From contig MU619259.1 in the NCBI GenBank assembly GCA_025201805.1, positions 197,204-221,821 on the forward strand: DNA of 24,618 bases. The letters are read 5' to 3'. A model generated the notes under the pieces. It ran no database searches. It was not told the DNA's origin and saw only the letters and a program-made list of their open reading frames with translations. Positions 9,957-19,989 of the stretch are shown here, piece by piece. Source of the DNA: Parasitella parasitica (taxonomy: Eukaryota; Mucoromycota; Mucoromycetes; Mucorales; Mucoraceae). The translations under genes were made by a program, and so were the position numbers. Numbering within the stretch: position 1 is the first letter of the stretch; each line of letters begins with the position of its first letter.

Positions 9957-11623
9957 TTGAGTTGGATTTCTTGTTATTGGGAAATTGAAGGAAGAAAAGC
10001 GAAAGAAAAAAAGAAGAAAATATTTTCTTGCCATGATTCTCATATCGAAAAAAAAAATGTTTCATTGGTAACATGGCAATATCAGTTGCAGACATAATGC
10101 AATGTGCTTGTGCGATATAGGCTCGATACAGCATGATCCGATTATGATGGAATTCAAAAGTGCATCTCACATTCATAATTTATTGATTATGCGTTTTCAG
10201 TGTAAACGTTTTCGCTTTTGTTTTCCCGTCTTGCTGGTTATCGCACAACAATCAATACTCATCATGATATCATGAACCAATAATCTTATCCAACGGAATA
10301 ATCCGTTCCCGATCTTCGGTATTCAGATATTTTCTTTTGCTCACCACATAATATAAGCATTACAACGCAATGGTTAGATAATTGTCAGCGAGTAACTGGG
10401 TACATTAAGAGCCACTCTCTACATATCCAATCATCAAGTTCAATTTTTATGTAAAGCACAGGCCCAACATTCTTTTAGCGAAAAAATGTAAAACAAAAAA
10501 TCTCCTTGTAGAATTACAAAACCAAAAAAACATTTTAATTACTGAATGAAATCGAAAAATTGTTTAATCTCTATTGAAAACATCAAATGAGTGAATGTGT
10601 TCGTAGTTATGATCTAATGCGAACAGCTGGGGCTAATGTGAACAGTAAGAAATGTACTCTTTCTTCAACAAGAAACCATGTTTAATAGCTTCCCGAATGT
10701 ACAATAATCGATTACTGCTTAATTGCTTGTGCCAAACACGTCAACGTTTAAGTTAATGTATTTTCATAACTGATTCAAGTGTTTATAACGACATCAAATA
10801 ATTTCCCGGGGCTCCTAATTGCCAATTATCATTTTTCGTCGATTCTCTATCAGGGTATATAAGTCTCAAATTTGACCTTATTTTGCCTCGATCTTGATGC
10901 ATCATTACTATTTTAGGTATTTTATATACAGAAATATATGCTTATAGTCGAAAATTATACCTCCCGTCCGTTACAGATTACTTGAAATATTGGGTTTGGT
11001 ATATGCTATCAGACGTAAAATTCAGTGTTCTGCAAAAGCAATTATATTGATTTTGTATGGTGTTCCAGTATTGTTTTCTGAAGATACTGTTGAAAAAGTA
11101 AAAAAAAAAAAATCCAAATATGCTGCTTTTGTTTAGCTGGTGACGAGCTTCGTTTTCTTGTTGATCAATGAATCATTTGCAAGAGAGAACATTTCAGGCA
11201 TCAAAGACGCACTCAATGCAGATGTTTAAAAGAAAGTTTTTCAGATACTTGCTAAGGGTTGGAATGAGTCAAGGTCAACACGTATTCACCCCGATAAATG
11301 TATAATGATCCCTATATAACTGCTCTAATCGCATACTCAATGCAGCGATGCTTAGCACTTTATACAAAAACACACCATTAAAATGTGATTCAGCATAGAA
11401 AAGAAGTCTTTGCGGATTTTGCCTCCATGCTCATAACAAACAAAGGCATAAGAAAATCTGCCAGTCAAAGCCGACTGGTTCTTTTAATCAAGTGCATCGG
11501 TATTTGCAGTGCTCCACGACTAGTTTGTATTTCACAACATTTTATATAATTAAAAAGGAAAGGAAGTAAATGGTAATAGGAACGTTTAACGAACGAAAAT
11601 TTACATGCAAACTAAAATCGACA
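9957..11623. other. Intergenic, PKA promoter side and glycosyltransferase 3' flank
   Basis: About 1.67 kb without a supported gene. The first 120 bases are the probable PKA 5' leader, pyrimidine-rich in the sense strand. A perfect 14-bp palindrome TCATGATATCATGA lies at 10262-10275. A TATA-like GGTATATAAG at 10855-10864 (+) is not followed by a credible reading frame or recognisable RNA gene. A 13-A run is at 11100-11112. Open frames here are short and of poor composition. Confidence 0.5.
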
Positions 11624-12823
11624 TTACCAGCCAGTAATGTTTTTATGTCTACTTTCCAAGAATTTAAACAAAGATCCAGGTTCCTTCTTCCATTGATTAT
11701 GCCAATGGTAAGCAAATGTCTGTAATAATCGCTCCTCGTCAAATTCTGCTTCAATAAATGCATTAGGCATCGAGTTTTTAGGAGAGCAAACCATTGAATC
11801 AGTAAAACACCACGGTAACACAGCCCAAGGACGGATTCCGTGATGCAGTAAACGGCGATAGATTCTATAGTACATGTACCCTCCCCAATCAATGGTATCT
11901 GGTCGTGGCAAAGGGCCTGACGCTAATTCAGAGAGCATTTCACACAAATAAGGCGATTTCTTGTAGAAACGCATAAAGGCGCCATTGAAAGGGAATCCAT
12001 TTGGCAAAAAACAATCCCATTGAGACAACCACTCATGCTCGAGGAGAGGAGTCATATCTCTGATAAACAGACTATCCATATCAAACCACATGCCACCGTA
12101 GCGATAAATAGCCAGCAAGCGGATCAAATCACCATCTAAATAACCGCTGTCGTCTTTAAAATCCAAATGAGCTGAGCCTTCCATAGGAGAACCCTTGGCT
12201 AATTCATGAGAATTGTAGATCTTTGTTACCAGACGATCACCAACATGTTCTTTGATTTGCTGAATAACTGGAGAAAGCGACAAATCACCGTTTGACCATA
12301 GGTAAAGTACAGCATTCTCAGGATCCTGTGTAGCAAAAAAGGAACGGAGGGTGGCAAGCTGTTTGGGACCAACAGGAGCAATGTCAGAACGCCAATAAGC
12401 ATGGTAAACCGTCTTTTCCTTCGAGATGGGGTGCTTTAACGGCTCAGATTTGATTGTGGCAGCGAAATCATAGCAATCATAATCTTCCATTAAACTGATA
12501 CCAGGAGCAACGTCGTATGCATACTGATTTACACCATTCAAGTAGGGACTATTCTCAGGTAAGCTATCGAAACAACCAGCCAACGGCTTGTAATACTCTT
12601 CATCAGCATGCGAAATCCAATCACGGAGGTACACACGCACATTCACTTGTAGCTGGCAAATAGCAAAGAAAGAGATAACAACTGTAGCAATAACCAGAAT
12701 TGTATACTTGATTATTGTGATGATTCTCCAGCGTTTTGGTCTGATAAATGTGGAAGGACTTCCAAGCCTTGTGTATGTTTTGTTTGTGTTATTCCTTCCA
12801 AGTAAATTTGAAAAGAATCCCAT
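11624..12823 (-). CDS. Type II membrane glycosyltransferase with DxD motif (Gly_transf_sug / GT32-like)
   Basis: Single exon, 399 residues, from ATG at 12823. A short basic cytoplasmic tail (to KRW near 31-33) is followed by one membrane anchor at about 35-58 (IITIIKYTILVIATVVISFF), then a large lumenal domain: the topology of Golgi glycosyltransferases. The catalytic signature is GDLIRLLAIYRYGGMWFDMD (231-250), with the metal and nucleotide-sugar binding DMD at 248-250; this matches the DxD sugar-binding family that includes Och1-like and alpha-1,4-glycosyltransferases. YHAYWR (141-146) corresponds to the start of the catalytic core, and the C-terminal FAYHWHNQW is a further family-like motif. 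It probably adds a sugar to glycoproteins or glycolipids using a nucleotide sugar; donor and acceptor cannot be told from sequence. It shares a general pathway with ALG8 but lies 4 kb away behind its own promoter. Confidence 0.9.
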   Translation of the reverse strand: MGFFSNLLGRNNTNKTYTRLGSPSTFIRPKRWRIITIIKYTILVIATVVISFFAICQLQVNVRVYLRDWISHADEEYYKPLAGCFDSLPENSPYLNGVNQYAYDVAPGISLMEDYDCYDFAATIKSEPLKHPISKEKTVYHAYWRSDIAPVGPKQLATLRSFFATQDPENAVLYLWSNGDLSLSPVIQQIKEHVGDRLVTKIYNSHELAKGSPMEGSAHLDFKDDSGYLDGDLIRLLAIYRYGGMWFDMDSLFIRDMTPLLEHEWLSQWDCFLPNGFPFNGAFMRFYKKSPYLCEMLSELASGPLPRPDTIDWGGYMYYRIYRRLLHHGIRPWAVLPWCFTDSMVCSPKNSMPNAFIEAEFDEERLLQTFAYHWHNQWKKEPGSLFKFLESRHKNITGW

Positions 12824-12899
12824 ATTCAAGTATTGGTATTACGACTGGTAGGGAAAAAGTGGAAAGAAGGAAAAGACTTGCTTTAATTTGTAGTGTATG

Positions 12900-12905
12900 T
12901 ATATA
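12900..12905 (-). promoter_or_regulatory. TATA box of the DxD glycosyltransferase gene
   Basis: TATATA on the minus strand, 77 bases before the ATG at 12823, followed by a pyrimidine-rich leader (TCTTTTCCTTCTTTCC). A CCAAT pentamer lies at 12914-12910 on the same strand, but it is too close to the TATA box to be a normal CCAAT element. Confidence 0.45.
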
Positions 12906-12914
12906 ATTGATTGG

Positions 12915-13373
12915 TCTTATTTATGGTGAATGGCAGGGCAGCTCCAATCATATTAGAACTACGAATGTCTATGTAATCTTGGAGGATTGCAAGGTTTAAT
13001 ATGTGCCATGTAACCAAATACATATGGGCACGCCGAGTTTATTATTACGGGGTTTGCTTTACACAGGACAAGCAGTATTTTGTTATGAGATTAATGCCTC
13101 GTTCTTCTTGCGATCTCCAAGCTGCTTTTCCTGAAAAAGAATAATTTGGCCACAAGGATGCTTGTCAACATGATTTGGTTTGAGGCGCTACTCTTGAGGA
13201 TCCTTAACTGACTGTATACACTTTTGCACCTGATATATATTGGTAGACTCAGTCGAAATAACCAGCCCTTGTGGAGACACTAGCCCTGATAAAAACAAAA
13301 GAGAGCTAGACCCCGTTCCGCCGAGCAGTTCCCAGAGTTAGAATGATTTAAGGAGTAAAAAGTTGCCTTCATG
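12915..13373. other. Divergent intergenic region
   Basis: Upstream DNA shared by the minus-strand glycosyltransferase and the plus-strand gene at 13482. It includes a GC-richer patch near 13309-13335. No gene, tRNA or repeat was seen. Confidence 0.45.
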
Positions 13374-13382
13374 TATATATAA
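13374..13382 (+). promoter_or_regulatory. TATA box of the 13482 gene
   Basis: TATATATAA, 100 bases before the chosen ATG at 13482. The leader between them is rich in T and C and includes a 13-T run at 13465-13477, the usual layout in this window. Confidence 0.5.
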
Positions 13383-13481
13383 TGAAAAATAACAAAAAAC
13401 AAAACAAACTTGCTTTATCTTTTTTCTTTCCTCTTACGAAATACAATCCTTTTACACTCTTTTCTTTTTTTTTTTTTCATA

Positions 13482-14147
13482 ATGGTCAATACTCGACAAT
13501 TACAATTTGACAAAGGGATCATGAGGCTTTCTGCTTATGACCCTGTATCCAATCAATACGAAACTCGTACTCTTACCTTGCCCGAATTACCATTGATGGA
13601 ATCACTGGAGCACTTATTCAATAGCAATATCGCTACTGTCAATTCACCACATGTTGAAAACAACGGCAAATTATTACGCTTAACCAAGTCTTGCAACAAC
13701 AAGAAATCGACGAAAAGAAATTCGATTAGACACGATGTTGTCTTGACACCCCGTCGTTGTCAATCGAACCCTAATTTATCCAAACAACAGCAAAAGTCGT
13801 TCAAAGGTGAGTGTTGCTACGCAACGTCAGGAGGAATGTCACCAACAAAATTCTCTTTAGCTGTTGCTACGGGTGGTGGTGGTCCTATCAGATCCAAACG
13901 CTCCTTGTCAAGTGCATTTCAGGCTTTTGCAGGCTTCATTCAAAAGGCCAACAAAAAGATTCGCTCCACGTATGTAGTCGAAAAAGAATGGCCTGCAGAA
14001 ACTTGGCTAGATGAAATTCGGTTGTCATCTGAAAGCAGCATTTCAACTCTCGATCTTGTGCCTGTGTCTTCTTGGTCCTCCTCTCGCCCAGTGATGCCAG
14101 CTTGTGAAAATTGGTGGACAGGAAGCCCACCAATAAGTTCTTTTTAG
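13482..14147 (+). CDS. Unrecognised 221-residue basic protein, possibly with a 54-nt optional intron
   Basis: Start ATG at 13482 (ATAATGGTC), just after the T-rich leader; the frame stays open upstream only through that leader and has no other ATG. The protein is basic and Ser-rich: SNQYETRTLTLPELP near residues 25-39, a run of Lys/Arg near 72-80, KRSLSSAFQAFAGFIQKANKKIR near the middle (a possible amphipathic helix), then an acidic/Ser segment with EWPAETWLDEIRLSSESSIS and a Trp-rich end (ENWWTGSPPISSF). No signal peptide or membrane segment. I do not recognise it. A GTGAGT donor at 13807 and a TTCTCTTTAG acceptor ending at 13860 bracket 54 nt, in frame; if spliced, the protein has 203 residues and loses its only Cys-Cys pair. 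Both forms are readable, so the intron is not certain. Confidence 0.7.
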   Translation: MVNTRQLQFDKGIMRLSAYDPVSNQYETRTLTLPELPLMESLEHLFNSNIATVNSPHVENNGKLLRLTKSCNNKKSTKRNSIRHDVVLTPRRCQSNPNLSKQQQKSFKGECCYATSGGMSPTKFSLAVATGGGGPIRSKRSLSSAFQAFAGFIQKANKKIRSTYVVEKEWPAETWLDEIRLSSESSISTLDLVPVSSWSSSRPVMPACENWWTGSPPISSF

Positions 14148-14903
14148 TTGCGATGTTTTCAAAACATTCAACTAATAGCTCCTTTATTGTTTGCTTGATA
14201 TGTATAAATATATCAACAAACAAAAATCAACCACCCCCTTCCAGTCTTTTTACTAGTTATTCCTCCTGCCCTGCCACTCATTAATCACCTTATTTATAGA
14301 TATATACCTATAGCTTTTCATGAGAATCAATAACTCCCGTCTCCTCATACGCATTCATTTCCATCACTGACATTCCTTTTTTTTTTTATTCAACATATAC
14401 CAGTTTATTCACACAAGAACATCCGTTTGTTAACATTTATACAATATTTTGAGCTCCTGTTAGTCACTCAATAAACGCAAATTAGTCATTTTAAATTTGC
14501 CTGTCGATACTGCTGTAAACTGCGCGTGTTATTTTCAAGCAAAGGGCACCACAAGCATATACGACGACGAATTCTACATTAGTGCTGGACCTCTCATTAA
14601 TTCCAGAGTATTAAGTTTAAATAAATAGTGTAGTACAAATGTGCTTGTCGCTAGCAAACATTATACCGGTTTCTGCGATCGCTAGATACGCAAATGCACC
14701 CGATATTTTTAATCTGATCCAAAATGCCTTGATCCGCCACATCAAATAATAGCCCTTCTTTATTAAAAATAAGCTCCTCATCAGTTCAGCATCTCCTTTA
14801 TTCAGCTCAGGAGAAATGTTTTTAATTTAAACAAGTTTCATGCTAAATCACATATGTTTTTTATTATTATTATTATTTCTGAAAGCCATCGCTATATAGA
14901 TTA
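14148..14903. other. Intergenic between two converging genes
   Basis: 756 bases of AT-rich DNA holding the 3' flanks of the 13482 gene and of the minus-strand gene that ends at 14904. It has an 11-T run at 14377-14387 and an ATT trinucleotide tract near 14862-14877. No gene seen. Confidence 0.5.
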
Positions 14904-16166
14904 CTACAGCACATTTCTCAAGCAAGATAATTTCCTCTGCTGACCCCGTACAAATGCATCTGTTCTTCTGGGCAAGAAGCCTCTTGGTTTCAATGGGCTC
15001 GATAGTTTTCGATGCCTCATCATGTTTAATTCAGCAGAGATCATTCGCAAATGATCCGGGTTTGATCGGGTATCTCGTGTATACGTATTAGTTTCTGGAT
15101 TAAATCTAGGTTGTGTAGTAGCTTCTGATCGTCTCTTTTTGCGAATATTGCGTTTTGGAGGAAGTGGCATCGGGATAAAATTGGATTTTTTAGTTTTTGT
15201 AGATGTTAGTGGTAGAGTAGCTGCGTCAGCGTTTTCTTGCGGTTGTTGAGGGCTAGTAGATAACGTCAGTGATCGACGTAGTTGAGCAATGGTCTCTAGC
15301 CATCGATTTTTAGATGGCTCCTGTTCAGTAGATGACGTCGAAGACGCCGATGTTGACAATATGGAGGAAGAAGATGGCAGCGGTGGCGATGTTGACATGG
15401 CGTAAGATTTGGTCATGGATGTAGATGGCAGTTGCGACTTGGAAAATGAAGGAATTGATTTCTTTCTAGTCAGCATTGTTTCGACATGATCGTCCTCGTC
15501 TTCCTCATCTTCATCTTCATCCTCTTCCTCATCCTCTTCCTCTCCTTCCTCCTCCTCCTCCTCCTCTTCTTCGTCTACGTCTTCGTCTTCATCTTCGTCT
15601 TCGTCAATGAGTCGGTTGTCTGTTATGGGTATCACTTGAATAGGTGGTTGTTTAATTGGAAAGAGTACAGGCCTCAAATCTTTTCTGCCCTTGTCTGGTT
15701 TCCTAATATCTTCGTCTGGCGTGGTTGCACTAAGTGATGGTGGTGGCATATGCAAAGGTAACACCAAAAAATCCGTTGACAGGAAGTTGCGAAAAGGGGA
15801 CGAATGCACCTGCATTTTTTGTTATTTCAATGCTTGGCAAATTTTGCCCTCTTTTTTTCTTCTAAAAAGCAAAAAAAGACTACTTACCAAATCCTCTTCA
15901 TCAGGTATACTTTCTTTACTGTCAACAGCAATCCAATTCTCTACATGCGACATGCGTTTTATCGATGTCTTTTTGTCCTTGTTCCGCTTCTTCTTTTTCC
16001 TCTTTTTATCCTTACGCTTGGATAATGGAGGAATAGCTCCATAAGGTTCTGGTGCTTGCGCTGCTAATTGCTTAATCATATCTTTATACGCCTGCTCCTC
16101 ATCGTCATTATTTTTACTGGGTATCGAAACAGGGTCTGTTTGGGAAAAAGATAAAGCTGTTGACAT
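14904..16166 (-). CDS. Low-complexity basic/acidic, probably nuclear protein of unknown function
   Basis: Two exons (minus): 16166-15888 and 15809-14904; 394 residues. The intron 15887-15810 (78 nt) is GTAAGT...GCAG and joins DEEDL to VHSSPF in phase 0; a nearer TTTTTAG acceptor would shift the frame. Exon 1 has a lysine-rich block KRKDKKRKKKKRNKDKK (about 52-68), a strong candidate nuclear localisation signal. Exon 2 has an unbroken Asp/Glu-rich stretch of about 40 residues (around 160-200), then a Ser/Thr/Pro-rich linker, a second basic patch KRNIRKKRRSE, and a conserved-looking tail with NPDHLRMISAELNMMRHRKL and PLKPRGFLPRRTDAF. The tail looks like a motif that recurs in uncharacterised fungal proteins, which is recollection and not a search result. 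Alternating acidic and basic tracts suit chromatin or ribosome-biogenesis factors, but no function is assigned. Exon 2 is antisense to an open frame that is a shadow. Confidence 0.8.
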
Positions 16167-17439
16167 TTGTATCAAGTGTGTGGTTGAAAAAAAAAAGGGG
16201 GAAAAAGAGGAAAAAAGAAATCAGCATCTTGTTTTGTTTTGAGTTGCCGTTACATGTTCTACAATGGTTGTTTTCATTTCTTCTTTCAATACGTGACTTT
16301 TGAAGTCTTCAGTTTGTGTGATCTACAGTTTGATAATGCTACAGAATATTCCATGGCAACCGGGAACTAACATTCACCATCGCAGTCAAGGCATATCCAT
16401 ACGCAGACAATCCGAAAAAAGGGCTGCCATGTTTTGCAATGTTACATTTATATACCTACTACCGTTTTATGTAGATCAAAATATCCAATCAAATTGATAC
16501 CAGCTATCATTTGTTTATCATAGTATCCAATGCATTGTTATTGAAACTATCTTGCTTTCGATATAAAACAAACATAACACAATGATGTAACGGTATTGGT
16601 ACATTGTGGAAAATTTTTTCAACAAATAAAAGAGCCCTTTTCAGTAAGCTAATTTGTAGTCAAGTCCCTGTTTGAAGATATAGTGCGAATAGGTAGTCAA
16701 TGATGTTTGTTTCATGAGTAGACCAACAGGGTGTGTGAGAATAAATCGTTTGTTTTATCTCTCTCTTTTTTACTTTGCGCTAGATAAACACGTTTGATAA
16801 TATTTGCAGTAGGAATGCTGATTCAGATACGAGTTATAGTATTTGAGATATATTATTATGATTTTTGATATGATGGTCAACATGAAAAAACAATGGCAAA
16901 GCTTGTCCAAAGAAATTCATGCGAAAAGAAAATCCCCCTTTTTTTTTAGGATTGTTACATATTAAATTACGATTATCGTGTAAAAGTATTGAGCATTGCT
17001 GGTCAGACCTAGTATCCCTCGATGAATCAACATTTATGAAATAATGTAAGCCCATCTCATATCCATAAAATTCACTTCATGAGCGACTGTTTCCCCATTG
17101 TTTTGAATATTCTTTACAAACAGAGAAGTATATACGAATGATGCAGCAAAAATGGCCATTACATTGGTTTTGCAATGTTATCAACAGAGACTACTACTCA
17201 TATCGATATCTGTAGCGGAAACGGCACGGGTGTGGGTTCGCATTTTTTCTCTTTAGGGGGTGGTAACATAGTACACTAGTAGTTGTGTCTCGTACATCTT
17301 TTCAGAATGATAGTAAAAGCCCTGGTTTAAGAACATTGGTGCAGGCACCAGAGATTCTTGGATGAGCTTTTCTTTTGTAGAGTTTACTTTTTACAACTAA
17401 CTAAAATTGTTTTGATTCAAGAGAATAGGGGAGGGAGAC
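16167..17439. other. Intergenic region upstream of the acidic/basic protein gene
   Basis: 1.27 kb. The first ~100 bases are the probable leader of the minus-strand gene (10 A then G-rich and A-rich on +, that is pyrimidine-rich in sense). The remainder is AT-rich with no gene, repeat or RNA that I can support. Confidence 0.5.
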
Positions 17440-18045
17440 GTACAAACTATTCAATCAACTCTAATGTTGAGCACCTCAAACATTCCTTCATCGGTCCCAA
17501 CTTACCCGACTATATTGAAGATATTTATGCTCGATTTGATCGCCACTGATTTCCTAATCGCGGAAATACAGGCTCTAGCTAATGAGAACACTACCTACCA
17601 AGGACAGGTGCAACCTTTTTCAACAACAACAACTCCTGCCTCTCTTCTGCTCTTTCTGTTGAAGATTGCCTCCCATCTCCTCTAGTGACCCCTCTGCCAA
17701 ACAAGCATATCAGTTACAAACTGCTCTCCGTCGTGATCCAAGCTTGTCAAGTCTCCTCTGTCTCTGAGCAGCAAGGATTCCAGTTTACCATCTTTATTTA
17801 AAATCGAAGCCGTGAAATAGTTAGTAAGGTACGAGAGAATCTGCGAGACAAGGGTATCGAAAATAGCCGTAGCTTATATGTCCACCACCTTTATCATTAT
17901 GTCCATGCCACTCTTATCCGCAATGACTAACACTCTACTCTACTGCTTCCCCAATTCGAGAGATACAAGATGGAGCCATTATCTTTTATAATCCATGCGC
18001 TACCCCCAGAAAGGCAAGAGATAAAGCAATTATTAGATTGGTAAT
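17440..18045 (+). pseudogene. Decayed coding relic, possibly from a transposable element
   Basis: The + strand has protein-like composition in several frames, broken by stops and frame changes. Readable pieces in order are VEHLKHSFIGPNLPDYIED (about 17467), ALANENTTYQGQVQPF (about 17572), DPSAKQAYQLQTALRRDPSL (about 17686), VRENLRDKGIENSRSLYVHH (about 17830) and IREIQDGAIIFYNPCATP (about 17957). The base composition is richer in C than the flanks, as in real exons here. The pieces do not match a domain that I can name; a gag-like or ORF1-like relic of a retroelement is one possibility because diverged repeats follow directly. It could also be a dead single-copy gene. Confidence 0.4.
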
Positions 18046-18469
18046 TCTTTTTATGTTTTACGATGACAAGGAATAAGCTATATTGATTAACTTATCAGGA
18101 TGCGAAATTATTTAATTAAAACGGTTATGAATTAATCAGGTAAAGATCTCTTTTATTAAATGGAAAATATGATGGTATATATATACGAGTGAATAGAAGT
18201 GGGCTGATAGGGGGGGGGGATAAGGTGTGAGTGTGAGACATGGTGTGATTTAGAGAATGGGACAATAGATTGTATCTATTATCCATGAACATGTCAGTTA
18301 TAAATGTGGGATATGTTCTTGAATTGTGTTCAGGATTGAAGAGTTTGACTTCCGGTTGGGGAATTGACACATCAAGCGCTAATCACGGAGGATCGATACC
18401 TTATGAGATTACCAAAATAGCCAATCCTATTGAAATAAGAAGGATCAACCGTCAGTACTGATCTTTCGC

Positions 18470-19390
18470 TATATTTTCCAGGATTGATCTCGGTTCTTTG
18501 GTATAATAATCAGCAGCAAAATCTATGACAAAATGTCCGTCATAATAACTGAAATCTAAATTGTCTTTCCTCATAACTTTTGATAGAAACATCACTCGGT
18601 AAAAATCAAGTTATGCGCGGATAGCGATGATTTTGCCAGATTTATGGCGCATAAGACAAGCTATTATTGGCTCTTCACCGAAGTCTACCTGCGATTATAT
18701 ACAATTTGATATATAAAAATTTGTGGTATCATCTGATAGCTTTATAGATATCAATGTTTTCATGGATACCAATGTTGTTTCCAGGTAGCGCCAAGTCAAT
18801 GCTAAGTTTTCCAAGTTAGATCTCGGTTCTACGGTTATTTTAGCCCAAGTTATGAGCAAATATCTGATATTCATGATAAATATTGAAAAATAAAACTGTT
18901 TTTGCAGATAACTTTTGATAGAGACATCACTCAGTGGAAATCAAGTTATGCTCAGATAGCGATGATTACGCCTGTTCTTATGGCGCATAATAAGACAGTG
19001 TTTATTTTGCTCTTTATCGGAGCCTATCATCGATTATATGCAATTCTGATATGAGAATTTGTGATGTCATCTGATAACTTTATGGTTAGCAATATAAACA
19101 TGGAAGCCAACGTTGTTGCCAGATAGAGGTGAGTCAACGCTAAGTTTTCCAAGTTAGATCTCGGTTCTACAATCAATTTAGCAGAACTTATGAGCAAAAA
19201 ATATCTGATATTTATGATTATTTATTACAAATTTATTTTTACAGACGCATCGCCCAGCAGGGGAAACCAAGTTATGCTCAAATAGCGATGATTATGCCGG
19301 TTTTAATGAAGCATAATAAAACAGGCTTTAATTGGCTCTTTGTCTTTGCCTATCAGCGTTTATGTGCAATTCTCATATTGCGGAATCGGC
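18470..19390 (+). repeat. About 2.7 diverged tandem copies of a ~335-bp unit
   Basis: GATCTCGGTTCT recurs at 18486, 18819 and 19157 (spacing 333 and 338). ATAGCGATGAT recurs at 18621, 18956 and 19282. CTAAGTTTTCCAAGTTAGAT is shared at about 18802 and 19140, and ATAACTTTTGATAGA at about 18573 and 18908. One full unit runs about 18573-18907 and the second 18908-19243; a third is partial, and half a unit precedes. Between copies about a quarter of bases differ, with small insertions and deletions, so the array is old. No terminal repeats or target-site duplication was recognised. Confidence 0.85.
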
Positions 19391-19989
19391 ATAGAATGTT
19401 ATATAGCTTCTCTGAAAAAAGATTAAATAAAAAAAACAATAATAAATGTCAATGTGATAAAGTTATAGGTTTTATTATCAAATTGATAGGTGTATATAGC
19501 TCTAGTTTATCTACTGGCCATGTAGATGAACCTTCACATACTAAATCTAGTAAATGTCTAAGGCTCATGTCGAGGTATAAGTTCAAGTCTATAGCGTTAT
19601 CCATCTTAATGGTGCCATCTCTAGCCTATATCTTGTATATAGTATTAATCTGTATTGTACATCTTATTAAATGTGCACATATGCATGTAGCCTATCTCAA
19701 TTTAAGATAACTGGATGAATATAGAAGTGAAATGCAGATCATTCAGGCCACGACATGGTCTAAAAAGAATAAATAGAGAATACCGATACAGAATGATCAT
19801 TAAAAACACGCGAATATCATACTCCTTCGTTGTGTATTTACCAGCCGAAACAATGCAGCAATTGAAAATGAACAACTGATTTTTATTTTTCTATAATACA
19901 CTTTTACCCAAGGGAGGGATGAAAAGAAAAGAAAAAAAGAAAAAGAAAAAAAAGAACGCTGTGCAAATGTCCATGATAATAGCAAATAC
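19391..19989. other. Region after the tandem repeats; one unsupported open frame
   Basis: A 140-codon + frame from ATG 19288 to 19710 begins inside the third repeat copy and runs through AT-rich DNA. Its translation ends with a hydrophobic stretch (IALSILMVPSLAYILYIVL), but it has no family that I recognise and its first 40 codons are repeat sequence, so I do not call it a gene. From 19711 to 19989 lies the 3' flank of the U1A/U2B'' gene with purine-rich sequence at 19919-19955. Confidence 0.45.

Noticed and set aside
9957-10043. N-terminal extension of the PKA gene from the ATGs at 10043 or 10034
   Set aside because: The added residues are a Phe-rich translation of a pyrimidine-rich leader. 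The 10034 ATG has a good start context, so the extension is not excluded, but the 9956 start gives a more typical protein.
10855-10864. TATA box-like GGTATATAAG upstream of a possible RNA gene
   Set aside because: No reading frame, tRNA or snRNA-like structure follows that I can support; TATA-like strings are common in AT-rich DNA.
13731-13775. TCGAACCC string resembling a tRNA T-arm
   Set aside because: It lies inside a coding exon and no cloverleaf can be drawn around it.
15486-15737. Hydrophobic + frame (Leu/Phe/Val-rich) that looks like a membrane protein
   Set aside because: It is the antisense of the GAA/GAT repeat coding the acidic run of the minus-strand protein.
19288-19710. 140-codon + frame with a C-terminal hydrophobic stretch
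   Set aside because: It begins inside a diverged tandem repeat copy, has no promoter or recognisable domain, and its AT-rich codons do not resemble the real genes here.
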